A DNA stretch of 64,000 bases from Rhodocyclaceae bacterium (lineage in GTDB: Bacteria; Pseudomonadota; Gammaproteobacteria; Burkholderiales; Rhodocyclaceae), in the NCBI GenBank assembly GCA_023150275.1, contig JAKLLG010000007.1, positions 103,862-167,861 of the forward strand, written 5' to 3'. A program made the position numbers and the translations under genes. Shown here piece by piece: positions 45,133 to 55,935 of the stretch (positions within the stretch are counted from its first letter, which is position 1; each line of letters starts with the position of its first letter). The notes beneath the pieces were generated by a model, which was not told the origin of the DNA, searched no databases, and worked only from the letters and a program-made list of their open reading frames with translations.

Positions 45133-45133
45133 G

Positions 45134-47113
<1,980 letters not shown>

Positions 47114-47117
47114 TCAA

Positions 47118-47218
47118 GAAGCATCCACGCTTCCCTACGACGGCATGACCCGTACAGGTTCAAAGGGACTCTCTCAGCCATTGCCATGGTGGCGCCGGCA
47201 CCCCTAACGTGTGCCCCG
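47118..47218 (-). promoter_or_regulatory. TPP (THI-box) riboswitch of thiC
   Basis: Read on the minus strand, the conserved blocks appear in order: GGGGTGC, GGCTGAGAGAG, CCCTTTGAACCTG, GGTCATGCCGTCGTAGGGAA and GC. The start of the aptamer lies about 155 bases and its end about 75 bases before the thiC ATG. This is the standard control of thiamine synthesis genes. It is specific for thiC; thiD-thiE has none. Confidence 0.95.
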
Positions 47219-47368
47219 GAAAGTACTGGAAAATCAGTGGAATGGCAAGGCTGAAGGGGCGTTGCGGCGAGCGTGCGGCGGCACCTGCGGCTAAAGTTTT
47301 GCACTTTTTCGCCGATCTTTATACCTTACGATAACAATCATTCGCGCAATCGCAGAGGGAGCCGAGCC

Positions 47369-48718
47369 ATGCGCAAGCATCTGGCCGCAGCATGTGTCAT
47401 CGCCATCCTGCCGGCGGTCGCCCAGGCGGCCTGGGTCGCCATTTCTTCCGACGCCGGCAAGCGCGTCGAAATCGATCCGAGCAGCGTTCGCAAGGAAGAA
47501 GGGGCCAAACTCGTCGTGCTTGGCCGCATCTTCTTCGACAAGGAACTGACCGATCCGCGCACCAACGGCCCTTACAAGAGCATCGAGGCGCTTACCCGTT
47601 ATGACTGCGCCAACCGCACCTATGTGACGCTGAAGCGGACCTGGCGTTCGGTTGACGGCGAGTTGCTGCGCGAGGAAGAAGTGCGCAGCGGCAGCGAAAT
47701 GCCGGTCCGCACCGGCAGCCTCGACGACAAAATGCTGCGCGAGGTATGCCGGCCGCGCACGCCCGGCGATCAGCAGGCTGCTGCGAGCAAGCTCGTCGAC
47801 AAGGCCAACGCGGCTGCCACCGATCTGCGCAAGGCCAACGAGGCGATGCTGCAGAAGGAAGCCCAGAAAGGCGTGAAGAACGCGGCGCTGGCGACGCCGG
47901 CGAAGGAGGCGGCAGCGCCCGCCCCCGGGCCTGCTGCAGCGACGGCGGCGGCCGCGCCGGTCGTCCGTGCTCCCGCGCCCCGCCCACGCCCGGTGCGTCG
48001 CCCGGCACCGGAAACGACGCACGACGCGGTCAGGCAGCACGCGCATATTCACTGGGATTACGAGGGTGAAGGACGTCCGGACAACTGGGGCAAGCTCAAG
48101 TCAGAGTACGCCACCTGTGCCAGCGGCAAGCGCCAGTCGCCGATCGATATCCGCGACGGAATTCGCGTCGATCAGCCGGCCATCGATTTTGCCTGGCGGC
48201 CTTCGCAGTTCCGCATTGTTGACAACGGCCACACGGTACAGGCCGGCGTCAGCGGCAGCAGCATCTCGCTGCTCGGCAAGCAATACGAGCTGCTGCAATT
48301 CCATTTCCACCGGCCGGCCGAGGAACGGATCAACGGCCGTGGCTTCGAGATGGTCGCTCACTTCGTGCACCGTGCGGAAGACGGCCGCCTGGCCGTCGTG
48401 GCGGTTCTGATGGAGTCCGGCGCCGAGAACCCCTTCATCCAGACACTGTGGAACCATCTGCCGTTGGAGAAACATCAGGAGGTTTCGCCGCCAACGACGA
48501 TGATTGATCCCTCCGGTTTCCTGCCGGCCGATCGCGGCTACTACTCGTACATGGGTTCGCTGACCACACCGCCCTGCACCGAGGATGTGCTGTGGCTGGT
48601 GATGAAGCAGCCGGTCCAGGTCTCCGCCGAGCAGATCGCCATCTTCTCGCGGCTCTACCGCAACAACGCCCGTCCGGTGCAGCCCGGCTTCGGCCGCCTG
48701 ATCAAGGAAAGTCGCTGA
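47369..48718 (+). CDS. Alpha-carbonic anhydrase fused to an N-terminal adhesin-E-like domain
   Basis: The protein is 449 residues and exported (signal peptide ending AVAQA). Residues about 22-135 form a small domain of the surface-adhesin-E type (WVAISSDAGKRVEIDPSSVR, RYDCANRTYVTLKRTWRS). A helical then Ala/Pro/Arg-rich linker (about 140-225) leads to an alpha-carbonic anhydrase domain (HIHWDYEGEGRPDNWGKL, KRQSPIDIR, DNGHTVQ). The zinc ligands are H312 and H314 in LLQFHFHRPAEE and H331 in MVAHFVHR; the substrate-pocket motif is SLTTPPCTEDV. CO2 hydration in the periplasm is expected. The ATG at 47369 is used since the signal starts there. Confidence 0.9.
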   Translation: MRKHLAAACVIAILPAVAQAAWVAISSDAGKRVEIDPSSVRKEEGAKLVVLGRIFFDKELTDPRTNGPYKSIEALTRYDCANRTYVTLKRTWRSVDGELLREEEVRSGSEMPVRTGSLDDKMLREVCRPRTPGDQQAAASKLVDKANAAATDLRKANEAMLQKEAQKGVKNAALATPAKEAAAPAPGPAAATAAAAPVVRAPAPRPRPVRRPAPETTHDAVRQHAHIHWDYEGEGRPDNWGKLKSEYATCASGKRQSPIDIRDGIRVDQPAIDFAWRPSQFRIVDNGHTVQAGVSGSSISLLGKQYELLQFHFHRPAEERINGRGFEMVAHFVHRAEDGRLAVVAVLMESGAENPFIQTLWNHLPLEKHQEVSPPTTMIDPSGFLPADRGYYSYMGSLTTPPCTEDVLWLVMKQPVQVSAEQIAIFSRLYRNNARPVQPGFGRLIKESR

Positions 48719-48779
48719 CCGATCCGCAACAGGGATGGGCGGTTTTTACCTCCCGCTCGTCCCCGGTTCGTTTGTCCCT

Positions 48780-50192
48780 TCAGCCGACGATGCGCGGCAG
48801 CGCTTCTCCCAGATAACGTTCCAGCCGCTTGTCGAGCGCGTACGGGGCGTTGAAGCGCAGGAAGGGCGAAGGTTGCTGCTGCGGACGGAAGATCGCGCCG
48901 GGGGCCAGCATGATGCCGCTATTCGCGGCATCGCTCGCCAGCCGCGCGGCATCGCCGATGCCCGGCACTTCCGCCCAGACGAACATGCCGCCCTTCGGTT
49001 CGCCATGCGGCACCAGCCCCACGCGTTCGAGCATGCGCAGCGTACGGCTGGTTGCCTCGGCAAGCCGCCCCTGCACGCGCTCGATCAGCTTGCGGTAGTG
49101 CCCCTCGGTGAGCATCAGGTAGACCATGCGCTCGGCGAACTCCGAGGTGGAAACGCAGGAGACGATCTTCACATCGGAGAAGCGCGCACGCAGATCGGGA
49201 TGGCAGGCGAGGAAGCCGACGCGCAGATCAGCCGACAGCGTTTTTGAAAAACTGCCGACATAGATGACGCGATTCAGCTGGTCGAGCTGCGCCAGTCGCG
49301 TCGCCGGGCCGGGGTGGAAGTCGCCGTAGGCATCGTCCTCGACGATCAGGAAATCGTGTTTCTCGGCGAGCTGCAGCACGCGGAATGCGGTGGCCGGCGA
49401 GAGGTTGCCCGAGGTCGGGTTGTGCAACACCGAGTGAGTGAAGAAGGCTTTCGGCCGGTGTTCCTGCAGGATTGCTTCCAGCGCCTCGGGGTCGGGCCCG
49501 TCGTCGCCGCGCGGCACGCCGACGAGGTTTGCGCCGTAGAGGCGCAGGTTGGCGAACAGGTTCCAGTAGCCGGGGTCGTCGACGAGCACGCAGTCGCCCG
49601 GCTGGATCAGCGTGCGCGCAATGATGTCCAGCGCCTGCGTGGCGCCGTGCGTCAGGATGATCTGCTCGGGGGTGGCGCCAATGCCGAAATCGGCCAGCTT
49701 CACGCGCAACTGCTCGCGCAGCGGCCGATAGCCGAGCGCGGTGCCATAGGTGGTGGCGTGCACGTCGGGGCGGCGTGACAGCGCACGCACGTTGCGGCGC
49801 ACGCCTTCCTCGTCCATCCATTCCGGCGGCAGCCAGCCGACGCCGGCCTTCAGCCGCTCCGGTGCGTCCTCAAGGCTCTGGTACATCACTCCGGCGTTGT
49901 CGAAGGCGCGCTCCAGTTCGCCGCTGCGCGCTTCGATGGGCGGCGCCTGGCGCGAACCCGCGACATAGAAGCCGGAACCGCGGCGCGACGTGACATAGCC
50001 GAGCGCCACCAGCCGGTCGTAGGCCTCGACCACGGTGAAGCGGCTGACTGCGTGCTGCTCGGCAAAGCCGCGGATCGGCGGCAGGCGCATGCCGGCGCGC
50101 AGCAGCCGATCGTCGATGTGGCTGCGCACGCCGCTGACGATCTGGTCGACCAGCGGCATCGGCGAATCGCTGTTCAGGCTGAGCTGGAGCAT
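48780..50192 (-). CDS. MocR-type (GntR HTH + aminotransferase domain) regulator
   Basis: The protein is 470 residues. An N-terminal GntR winged helix (residues about 10-75: PLVDQIVSGVRSHIDDRLLR, RLPPIRGFAEQHAVSRFTVV) is followed by a class I aminotransferase-like domain (about 100-468) with DCVLVDDPGYWNLFANLRLY, LHNPTSGNLSP and the PLP lysine in VIYVGSFSKTLSADLRVGFL. Such regulators sense amino acids or pyridoxal phosphate. The upstream ACTGTAC half-sites suggest that it regulates its own gene and perhaps the divergent lipoprotein. No metabolic gene for a target is adjacent. Confidence 0.9.
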   Translation of the reverse strand: MLQLSLNSDSPMPLVDQIVSGVRSHIDDRLLRAGMRLPPIRGFAEQHAVSRFTVVEAYDRLVALGYVTSRRGSGFYVAGSRQAPPIEARSGELERAFDNAGVMYQSLEDAPERLKAGVGWLPPEWMDEEGVRRNVRALSRRPDVHATTYGTALGYRPLREQLRVKLADFGIGATPEQIILTHGATQALDIIARTLIQPGDCVLVDDPGYWNLFANLRLYGANLVGVPRGDDGPDPEALEAILQEHRPKAFFTHSVLHNPTSGNLSPATAFRVLQLAEKHDFLIVEDDAYGDFHPGPATRLAQLDQLNRVIYVGSFSKTLSADLRVGFLACHPDLRARFSDVKIVSCVSTSEFAERMVYLMLTEGHYRKLIERVQGRLAEATSRTLRMLERVGLVPHGEPKGGMFVWAEVPGIGDAARLASDAANSGIMLAPGAIFRPQQQPSPFLRFNAPYALDKRLERYLGEALPRIVG

Positions 50193-50212
50193 GGTGTCGT
50201 TCCTTTTTGCGG

Positions 50213-50267
50213 CACTGTACTGCCGCGTCTGCCGGTACAGTGATCGTCGCTATGCGCAAAACTGTAC
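50213..50267. promoter_or_regulatory. Operator of the MocR regulator: three ACTGTAC half-sites
   Basis: An inverted pair CACTGTAC (50213-50220) and GTACAGTG (50235-50242), separated by 14 bp, is followed by a third half-site ACTGTAC at 50261-50267. All lie 21-75 bp ahead of the regulator's ATG at 50192 and 87 bp or more from the divergent lipoprotein gene. Paired and extra half-sites are what MocR dimers bind. Confidence 0.6.
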
Positions 50268-50353
50268 ATGTGATGCGAATAATGTGTCCGGTATTGTCAG
50301 GCCTCGATCAGGCACCGTCAAGTGCGACGGATTTCTTGTGAAAGGAGAATGAA

Positions 50354-50845
50354 ATGACTGCCGCCTCCGGCTCTACCCTTGTCCAGTCGGCGCTCTTCGG
50401 CGCCGTGCTGACTTTTGCCCTTGTCGCCTGCCAGCCGGCCGAACGCGCCGCTGTCGAGAAGCGCGTCGAGGCGAAATGGGTGGACCGTCAGATGCTGTTC
50501 GTCGGCGACAATCTTGTTGGTGGCGTGCGCGTGTTTCATCTGCGGGCGGCGCCGCAACTGATCGGTGAACTGCGTGCGCCAGGGCGTGGCGAGGTGCGTG
50601 ACCTCCTGCTCGATCCCGCTGCGAACCGCATCTGGGTGCTCGGCGACGGTGCCGTGTGGCTGCACGACGCCCGGCGCTTCTCGCTGGTCCGTCGTATTCC
50701 CGCGCCGGGGAGCGGGCGCGACCGGCTCGTGCTCGACGCGGCCGGCGGGGTCCTGCTCGTTGCCGCCGACGGTACGCAGACCGGCAGCATCGATCCGCTG
50801 ACCCTGAGTCTGCAGCGGCCGCGTCTGGCGAAGCAGATGCCCTGA
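50354..50845 (+). CDS. Hypothetical lipoprotein
   Basis: The protein is 163 residues. The N-terminal hydrophobic helix ends in a lipobox (LTFALVACQPAE, Cys26), so it should be a lipoprotein. The rest has short beta-propeller-like repeats (LLLDPAANRIWVLGDGAVWL, HDARRFSLVRRIPAPG, RLVLDAAGGVLLVAADGTQT), perhaps a fragment of a propeller. AGGAG stands before the ATG at 50354. It is divergent from the MocR gene. I recognise no family name, and the function is unknown. Confidence 0.75.
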   Translation: MTAASGSTLVQSALFGAVLTFALVACQPAERAAVEKRVEAKWVDRQMLFVGDNLVGGVRVFHLRAAPQLIGELRAPGRGEVRDLLLDPAANRIWVLGDGAVWLHDARRFSLVRRIPAPGSGRDRLVLDAAGGVLLVAADGTQTGSIDPLTLSLQRPRLAKQMP

Positions 50846-50981
50846 CTGGCAACGCGTCCCGTCCGTGCAGGCCGGGACGCGTCGACCGCGTGTGCGACGA
50901 ACCTCTTGCGCGAACATCTGGAACCGGCGTCAGTCGTGCCTGCGCACGAAAACCATGGAGGTGCTGTCGCTGGGCGCCGCA

Positions 50982-51031
50982 TTGACACGGCGGCGCGTTC
51001 TGATAAAGTTACTGACCAGTCAGTCAGTAAC
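50982..51031 (+). promoter_or_regulatory. Promoter and TetR operator of the efflux operon
   Basis: The -35 box TTGACA (50982-50987) and the -10 TAAAGT (51004-51009) are separated by 16 bp. Overlapping the -10, an inverted repeat has 9-bp arms GTTACTGAC (51008-51016) and GTCAGTAAC (51023-51031) with a 6-nt centre. It ends 11 bp ahead of the tetR ATG. The TGACCAGTCA core is the kind bound by AcrR/TtgR-type repressors. Confidence 0.75.
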
Positions 51032-51042
51032 GGAATCTCGCC

Positions 51043-51705
51043 ATGGTTGTCGCTCCACTTCCCGTATCTTCTTCCGCCGAGCCGGTGTCGCAGCGACGCC
51101 GACGCAAGGATGCGCGTCCGTCCGAGCTGACGGCCGCGGCACTGGATCTCTTTGTCGAGAAGGGTTTTGCCGGCACGCGGCTGGATGACGTTGCGGCGCG
51201 CGCTGGGGTGTCCAAGGGAACGCTCTATCTCTACTTCGACAGCAAGGAGTCGCTGTTCAAGGCAGTGATCGAAGAAGGTATCGTGCCGGCGCTCGCTGCC
51301 GCCGAGCAGCAGCTGGCCGACTATCGCGGTTCGTCTACCGACCTGCTGCGCATGATTCTGAAGGGCTGGTGGGCGCAGATTGGATCGACGCGGCTGGCCG
51401 GCGTGGTCAAGCTGATCATCTCCGAATCGCACAATTTTCCCGAGGTGGCCAAGTACTACCACGACCGCGTCATCGTGCGCGGTCGTTCGCTATTGCGTGC
51501 GACACTGACGCGCGGAATAGACGCTGGCGAGTTCCGGGCGATGGACGTGGAGTCGTGCATCGACGTCACCATCGCGCCGCTGTTGATGCTGATCATCTGG
51601 TGTCACTCGCTGTGCATCTGCGGCCACGATATCGAACCGGAGCGTTATCTCGACACGCACATCGACCTCTTGCTGCACGGCTTGTGCGAACGGGGGCCAG
51701 CATGA
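51043..51705 (+). CDS. TetR-family repressor of the RND efflux operon
   Basis: The protein is 220 residues. The N-terminal TetR HTH covers residues about 30-75 (LTAAALDLFVEKGFAGTRLD, DVAARAGVSKGTLYLYFDSK). The C-terminal ligand domain (about 90-215) contains LRMILKGWWAQIGSTRLAG and VKLIISESHNFPEVAKYYHD, as in TetR_C_34-like efflux regulators. A palindromic operator overlaps its own promoter, and its stop overlaps the next gene's ATG (ATGA). It therefore most probably represses itself and the pump. The inducer is unknown. Confidence 0.92.
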   Translation: MVVAPLPVSSSAEPVSQRRRRKDARPSELTAAALDLFVEKGFAGTRLDDVAARAGVSKGTLYLYFDSKESLFKAVIEEGIVPALAAAEQQLADYRGSSTDLLRMILKGWWAQIGSTRLAGVVKLIISESHNFPEVAKYYHDRVIVRGRSLLRATLTRGIDAGEFRAMDVESCIDVTIAPLLMLIIWCHSLCICGHDIEPERYLDTHIDLLLHGLCERGPA

Positions 51706-52775
51706 GGCGCGAACGGCTTTTGGTCACGCTCTGTCTGAGCGCACTCCTGCTTGCCGCCTGCGGTGGCGAGGCGCCGAAAACAGAGCCGCTGCGTCCGGTG
51801 CTGACGATGCGCGTCGGTGAGGCGGGGAGTAGCAACGACTATATCTATGCCGGCGAGGTCCGCTCGCGGATCGAACAGACGCTGGCCTTCCGCGTCCCCG
51901 GCAAGATCAGCGAACGTCTGGTCGATGCAGGCGCCAGCGTGCGTCCGGGACAGGTGCTGGCCCGCATCGATCCCGCCGATGCCTCGCTCTCCGCCGGTGC
52001 CAGCGAAGCGCAGCGGCAACTCGCCGAAGCCGACGCCGCGCGCTTTCGCGAACTGAAGGCGAAGAACTTCGTCAGCCAGGCCGCGCTCGACAGCCGCGAG
52101 ACGCAACTCAAGGCGGCCGCCGCGCAAGCCGCGCTCTCCGGAAATCAGACCAACTACACGACGCTCAAGGCAGACCAGCCGGGTGTGGTCGGCCAGATGC
52201 TCGCCGAAGTCGGGCAGGTTGTTGCCGCAGGTCAGCCCGTCATCCGCCTCGCCCGCGCGGATACGCTGGAAGTCGCCATCGCGATCCCGGAAAACCGACT
52301 CACCGACGTGCGCCGCGCCAACGAGGCCGAGGTATCCCTGTGGGCCGACGCGACGACGCGTTACCGCGGCCGCCTGCGCGAGGTGGCCGCCATGCCGGAC
52401 CCGCAAACGCGCACCTACGCCGCCCGCGTCAGCATCGATGCTCCCGGCACAGCCGTGGTCTTCGGCATGAGCGCGAGCGTCCGCTTCAAGGGGGAAGGGA
52501 GTGCGGGTGCGGGTAAGGTCGTTGCGATACCGCAGACAGCGCTCTTCCAGAAGAACGGAAAACCGGCCGTCTGGCTGGTCGGCGCCGAAGACCGGCTGGA
52601 ACTGCGCGAAGTGGTGGTGGCGCGCTACGGCGACGAGCGTGTCGAGCTCTCTTCCGGGCTGGCGCCGGGCGAGCGCATCGCTGTTGCCGGTATCCACAAG
52701 CTGACGGTCGGCGAGCGCATCCGCGTCGCCGAGCTCGGCGCCAATGGCCGCCTCGCCCCGGTTACGACCCGATGA
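51702..52775 (+). CDS. RND efflux periplasmic adaptor (membrane-fusion) lipoprotein
   Basis: The protein is 357 residues from the ATG at 51702. The leader MRRERLLVTLCLSALLLAAC ends in a lipobox Cys, so it is anchored in the inner membrane. The barrel-sandwich (lipoyl-like) halves flank a short hairpin: TLAFRVPGKISERLVDAGAS, VRPGQVLARIDPADASLSAG; the hairpin AQRQLAEADAARFRELKAKN; then LKADQPGVVGQMLAEVGQVV, AAGQPVIRLARADTLEVAIA. It links the RND pump to the outer-membrane channel encoded by tolC downstream. It overlaps the pump gene by four bases (ATGA). Confidence 0.93.
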   Translation: MRRERLLVTLCLSALLLAACGGEAPKTEPLRPVLTMRVGEAGSSNDYIYAGEVRSRIEQTLAFRVPGKISERLVDAGASVRPGQVLARIDPADASLSAGASEAQRQLAEADAARFRELKAKNFVSQAALDSRETQLKAAAAQAALSGNQTNYTTLKADQPGVVGQMLAEVGQVVAAGQPVIRLARADTLEVAIAIPENRLTDVRRANEAEVSLWADATTRYRGRLREVAAMPDPQTRTYAARVSIDAPGTAVVFGMSASVRFKGEGSAGAGKVVAIPQTALFQKNGKPAVWLVGAEDRLELREVVVARYGDERVELSSGLAPGERIAVAGIHKLTVGERIRVAELGANGRLAPVTTR

Positions 52776-55700
52776 GGCACTTGAATCTTTCCGAGTGGGC
52801 GCTACGGCATCGCTCGATGGTCGCCTATCTGATGGCGGTGCTGATGGTGGCCGGATCGATGGCCTATTTCAAGCTGGGTCGTGCGGAAGACCCGGATTTC
52901 ACCTTCAAGGCGATGGTCGTGCGCACGCTGTGGCCCGGAGCGACGGCGCGCGAAGTCGAGCAACTGGTGACCGAGCGCATCGAAAAGAAGCTGCAGGAGG
53001 CGCCGTGGGTGGATGTGATCCGTTCCAGCTCGCGCGCAGGCGAATCGCTGCTTTTCATCATCCTCAAGGACTACACGCCGAAGAAGGAAGTCCCGAACGC
53101 CTGGTACGAGGTCAGAAAGAAGGTCGGCGATATCCGGCACACGCTGCCGGCGGGCGTGCAGGGGCCGTTCATGAACGATGAGTTCGGCGACACCTTCGTC
53201 ACGATCCACGCGCTGACCGGCGACGGCTTCGATCTCGAAGACCTGCGCCGCCACGCCGACGACATGGCCCGCGAACTGCGCAGGATCGACGATGTGAAGA
53301 AGGTCGAGCTGATCGGCGTGCAGGACGCGCGCATTTACGTCGAGCTGTCGCACGCCAAGCTCGCCGCGCAGGGGCTGACAGTGCAGGCGATCGCCGATTC
53401 GCTGGCGCGCCAGAACGCCATGGCGCCGGCCGGTTTCTTCGAGACAGCGAGCGACCGCATCCGGCTGCGCGTCTCCGGCCATCTGGCCTCCGTGGACAGC
53501 GTGCGCGCCACGCCGATCCACGCGAACGGCAGAACCTACCGTCTCGGCGACGTCGCCGAGGTGCGTCGCGGCTTTTCCGAACCACCGTCGCCAACGATGC
53601 GCGTCGAGGGCAAGCCGGCGATCGGCATCGCCGTTGCCATGAACAAGGGCGGCGACGTGATCCACCTCGGCGAGCGAATCCGTGCGGAGATGAAGCGCAT
53701 GGAAGCCGACCTGCCGACCGGAATCGATGTGCATGTCGTGGCCGATCAGCCGGATATCGTGCAACAGTCGATCCGGCTCTTTGTCTCCTCGCTCGGCGAA
53801 GCGATCGCTATCGTGCTCGCCGTTTCCTTCCTCAGTCTCGGGCTGCGCACCGGCACGGTGGTCGCCCTGTCGATTCCGCTGGTGCTGGCGATCACCTTCC
53901 TGCTCATGCTGATCTTCGGCATTGACCTGCAGCGCATCTCGCTCGGTGCGCTGGTCATTGCACTCGGCCTCTTGGTGGACGATGCGATCATCGCGGTGGA
54001 AATGATGGTGGTGAAGATGGAGCAGGGCTGGGATCGCTTCCGCGCGGCCACTTTCGCCTACACGTCCACGGCCTTCCCGATGCTCACCGGCACGCTGATC
54101 ACGGCAGCCGGATTCACCCCGGTCGGCTTTGCGAAATCGGGCGCCGGCGAATACACCTTCTCGATCTTCGCTGTGGTGACCATCGCCCTGCTCGTTTCCT
54201 GGGTCGTCGCGGTGGTCTTCACGCCGTATCTCGGGTACAAACTGCTCGATCCGAAGAAGCTCGCGGCGAAGCATGCGGCGCATCAGGACATTTACGAGAC
54301 CGCGTTCTACCGGCGTTTTCGCGCGCTCGTCGATTGGTGCGTGCGCCGGCGTTGGGTCGTCATCGGCACGACTGTGCTGGCGTTTGCCGCAGCCATCGCG
54401 GCCTTCAACGGCGGCGTGCAGAAGCAGTTCTTCCCCGCTTCAAGCCGTCCGGAACTGTTGATCGACCTGTGGTTGCCGCAGGGTTCCTCGCTGCGCGCTT
54501 CCGAGGACGTGACGAAGAAGGTCGAAACGATGATCGCGGGCGACGAAGCAATGGCGCGTTCGGTCAAATACATCGCCAGCTACGTCGGCAACGGCAGCCC
54601 GCGCTTCTATCTGCCGCTCGACCTCAAGCTCTTCCACGACAATTTCGCGCAACTGGTGATCACGACGCACGGCATTGAGGCGCGTGAGGATCTGAAGCGG
54701 CGCCTGGAGGCCGCGTTCGCGAGCGAGGATGGCGCCTGGAGCGCCGTGCGCGCACGCGTGCTGCGTCTGGAGAACGGGCCGCCGGTCGGCTTTCCGGTCG
54801 TCTTCCGTGTATCCGGCGACGATCTTGTTGCGCTGCGGGCGGCCGCCGAAGAGGTTGCCGGCGTGATGCGCGCGCACCCGAACATCGTTGATGTGAATTT
54901 CGACTGGAACGAGATGGCCAAGGTGGTGCACCTGGAGATCGACCAGGATCGGGCGCGGGCGCTCGGCGTCAGCGTGCAGGATGTTTCGCTAGCGCTGCAG
55001 ACGCTGCTCGTCGGCAGCACCGTGACGCAGGTGCGCGAAGGCGACCAGCTGGTCGATGTGGTGGTGCGTGCCCGCGCCGAGGAACGGGCCAGCCTCGATA
55101 CGCTGCCGGCGATCAACGTGCCGACGGCGAGCGGCAAGTACGTGCCGCTGACCCAGGTGGCGCGTATTCGCTACGAACTCGAACCGGGCCAGATCTGGCG
55201 CCGCAATCGTCTGCCGACGGTGACCGTGCAGGCCGATATCCGTGGCGGCATGCAGGCACCGGTGGTCACCGGCCAGATCAATCCGCAACTCGACGCCGTG
55301 CGCGCCAAGTTGCCGCCGGGGTTCCGCATCGAGGTCGGCGGTGCCACCGAGGAATCGGCCAAGGGCGAAAATTCGATCAAGGCGGTGATGCCGGTCATGC
55401 TGGTTGCCGTCATCACGCTGCTGATGATGCAACTGCAGAGCATCGGGCGCACGGTGCTGGTGCTGCTCACCGCTCCGCTCGGCTTGATCGGCGTGGCGCT
55501 CGCGCTGCTCGTGTTCAACGTGCCCTTCGGCTTCGTCGCCAACCTCGGCGTGATCGCGCTCTCGGGCATGATCATGCGCAACTCGGTGATTCTCGTCGAT
55601 CAGATCGAGCAGGACGAGAAGGCGGGCAAGCCGACCTGGGAGGCAATCGTTGGTTCGACCGTGCGCCGCTTCCGTCCGATCATGCTCACCGCCGCCGCCG

Positions 55701-55873
55701 CCATCCTGGCGATGATTCCGCTCACGCGCAGCGTCTTCTGGGGGCCGATGGCGGTGGCCATCATGGGCGGCCTGATCGTTGCCACGGCGCTGACGCTGCT
55801 CTTCCTGCCTGCCCTCTACGCGGCCTGGTACCGGGTGACCCCCGAAACAAGGCGCCCGGTACAGCAGGTATAA
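52772..55873 (+). CDS. RND-family (HAE1-like) multidrug efflux transporter
   Basis: This is a 1033-residue inner-membrane proton antiporter. Twelve membrane helices are expected. Helix 4 carries the paired acids in LGLLVDDAIIAVEMMVVKM. Two large periplasmic loops follow helices 1 and 7 (KLGRAEDPDFTFKAMVVRTL; KQFFPASSRPELLIDLWLPQ). Near the C-terminus, IALSGMIMRNSVILVDQIEQ and FRPIMLTAAAAILAMIPLTR are typical. The RAEDPDF start is closer to the Pseudomonas MexK/MuxC-like or metal-free HAE1 groups than to AcrB. Substrates are unknown. It is followed by pcm-like and tolC genes. Confidence 0.93.
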   Translation: MRHLNLSEWALRHRSMVAYLMAVLMVAGSMAYFKLGRAEDPDFTFKAMVVRTLWPGATAREVEQLVTERIEKKLQEAPWVDVIRSSSRAGESLLFIILKDYTPKKEVPNAWYEVRKKVGDIRHTLPAGVQGPFMNDEFGDTFVTIHALTGDGFDLEDLRRHADDMARELRRIDDVKKVELIGVQDARIYVELSHAKLAAQGLTVQAIADSLARQNAMAPAGFFETASDRIRLRVSGHLASVDSVRATPIHANGRTYRLGDVAEVRRGFSEPPSPTMRVEGKPAIGIAVAMNKGGDVIHLGERIRAEMKRMEADLPTGIDVHVVADQPDIVQQSIRLFVSSLGEAIAIVLAVSFLSLGLRTGTVVALSIPLVLAITFLLMLIFGIDLQRISLGALVIALGLLVDDAIIAVEMMVVKMEQGWDRFRAATFAYTSTAFPMLTGTLITAAGFTPVGFAKSGAGEYTFSIFAVVTIALLVSWVVAVVFTPYLGYKLLDPKKLAAKHAAHQDIYETAFYRRFRALVDWCVRRRWVVIGTTVLAFAAAIAAFNGGVQKQFFPASSRPELLIDLWLPQGSSLRASEDVTKKVETMIAGDEAMARSVKYIASYVGNGSPRFYLPLDLKLFHDNFAQLVITTHGIEAREDLKRRLEAAFASEDGAWSAVRARVLRLENGPPVGFPVVFRVSGDDLVALRAAAEEVAGVMRAHPNIVDVNFDWNEMAKVVHLEIDQDRARALGVSVQDVSLALQTLLVGSTVTQVREGDQLVDVVVRARAEERASLDTLPAINVPTASGKYVPLTQVARIRYELEPGQIWRRNRLPTVTVQADIRGGMQAPVVTGQINPQLDAVRAKLPPGFRIEVGGATEESAKGENSIKAVMPVMLVAVITLLMMQLQSIGRTVLVLLTAPLGLIGVALALLVFNVPFGFVANLGVIALSGMIMRNSVILVDQIEQDEKAGKPTWEAIVGSTVRRFRPIMLTAAAAILAMIPLTRSVFWGPMAVAIMGGLIVATALTLLFLPALYAAWYRVTPETRRPVQQV

Positions 55874-55935
55874 TCGCGCTTTCCATGACTACATGTATTA
55901 GAGTTTTCTAATATAATTCAGCGACGGGGTGAGCA

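Noticed and set aside
48719..48750. Terminator after the carbonic anhydrase gene (a short ATCC/GGAT stem before TTTTT)
   Set aside because: The stem is weak and bulged. Too little to call.
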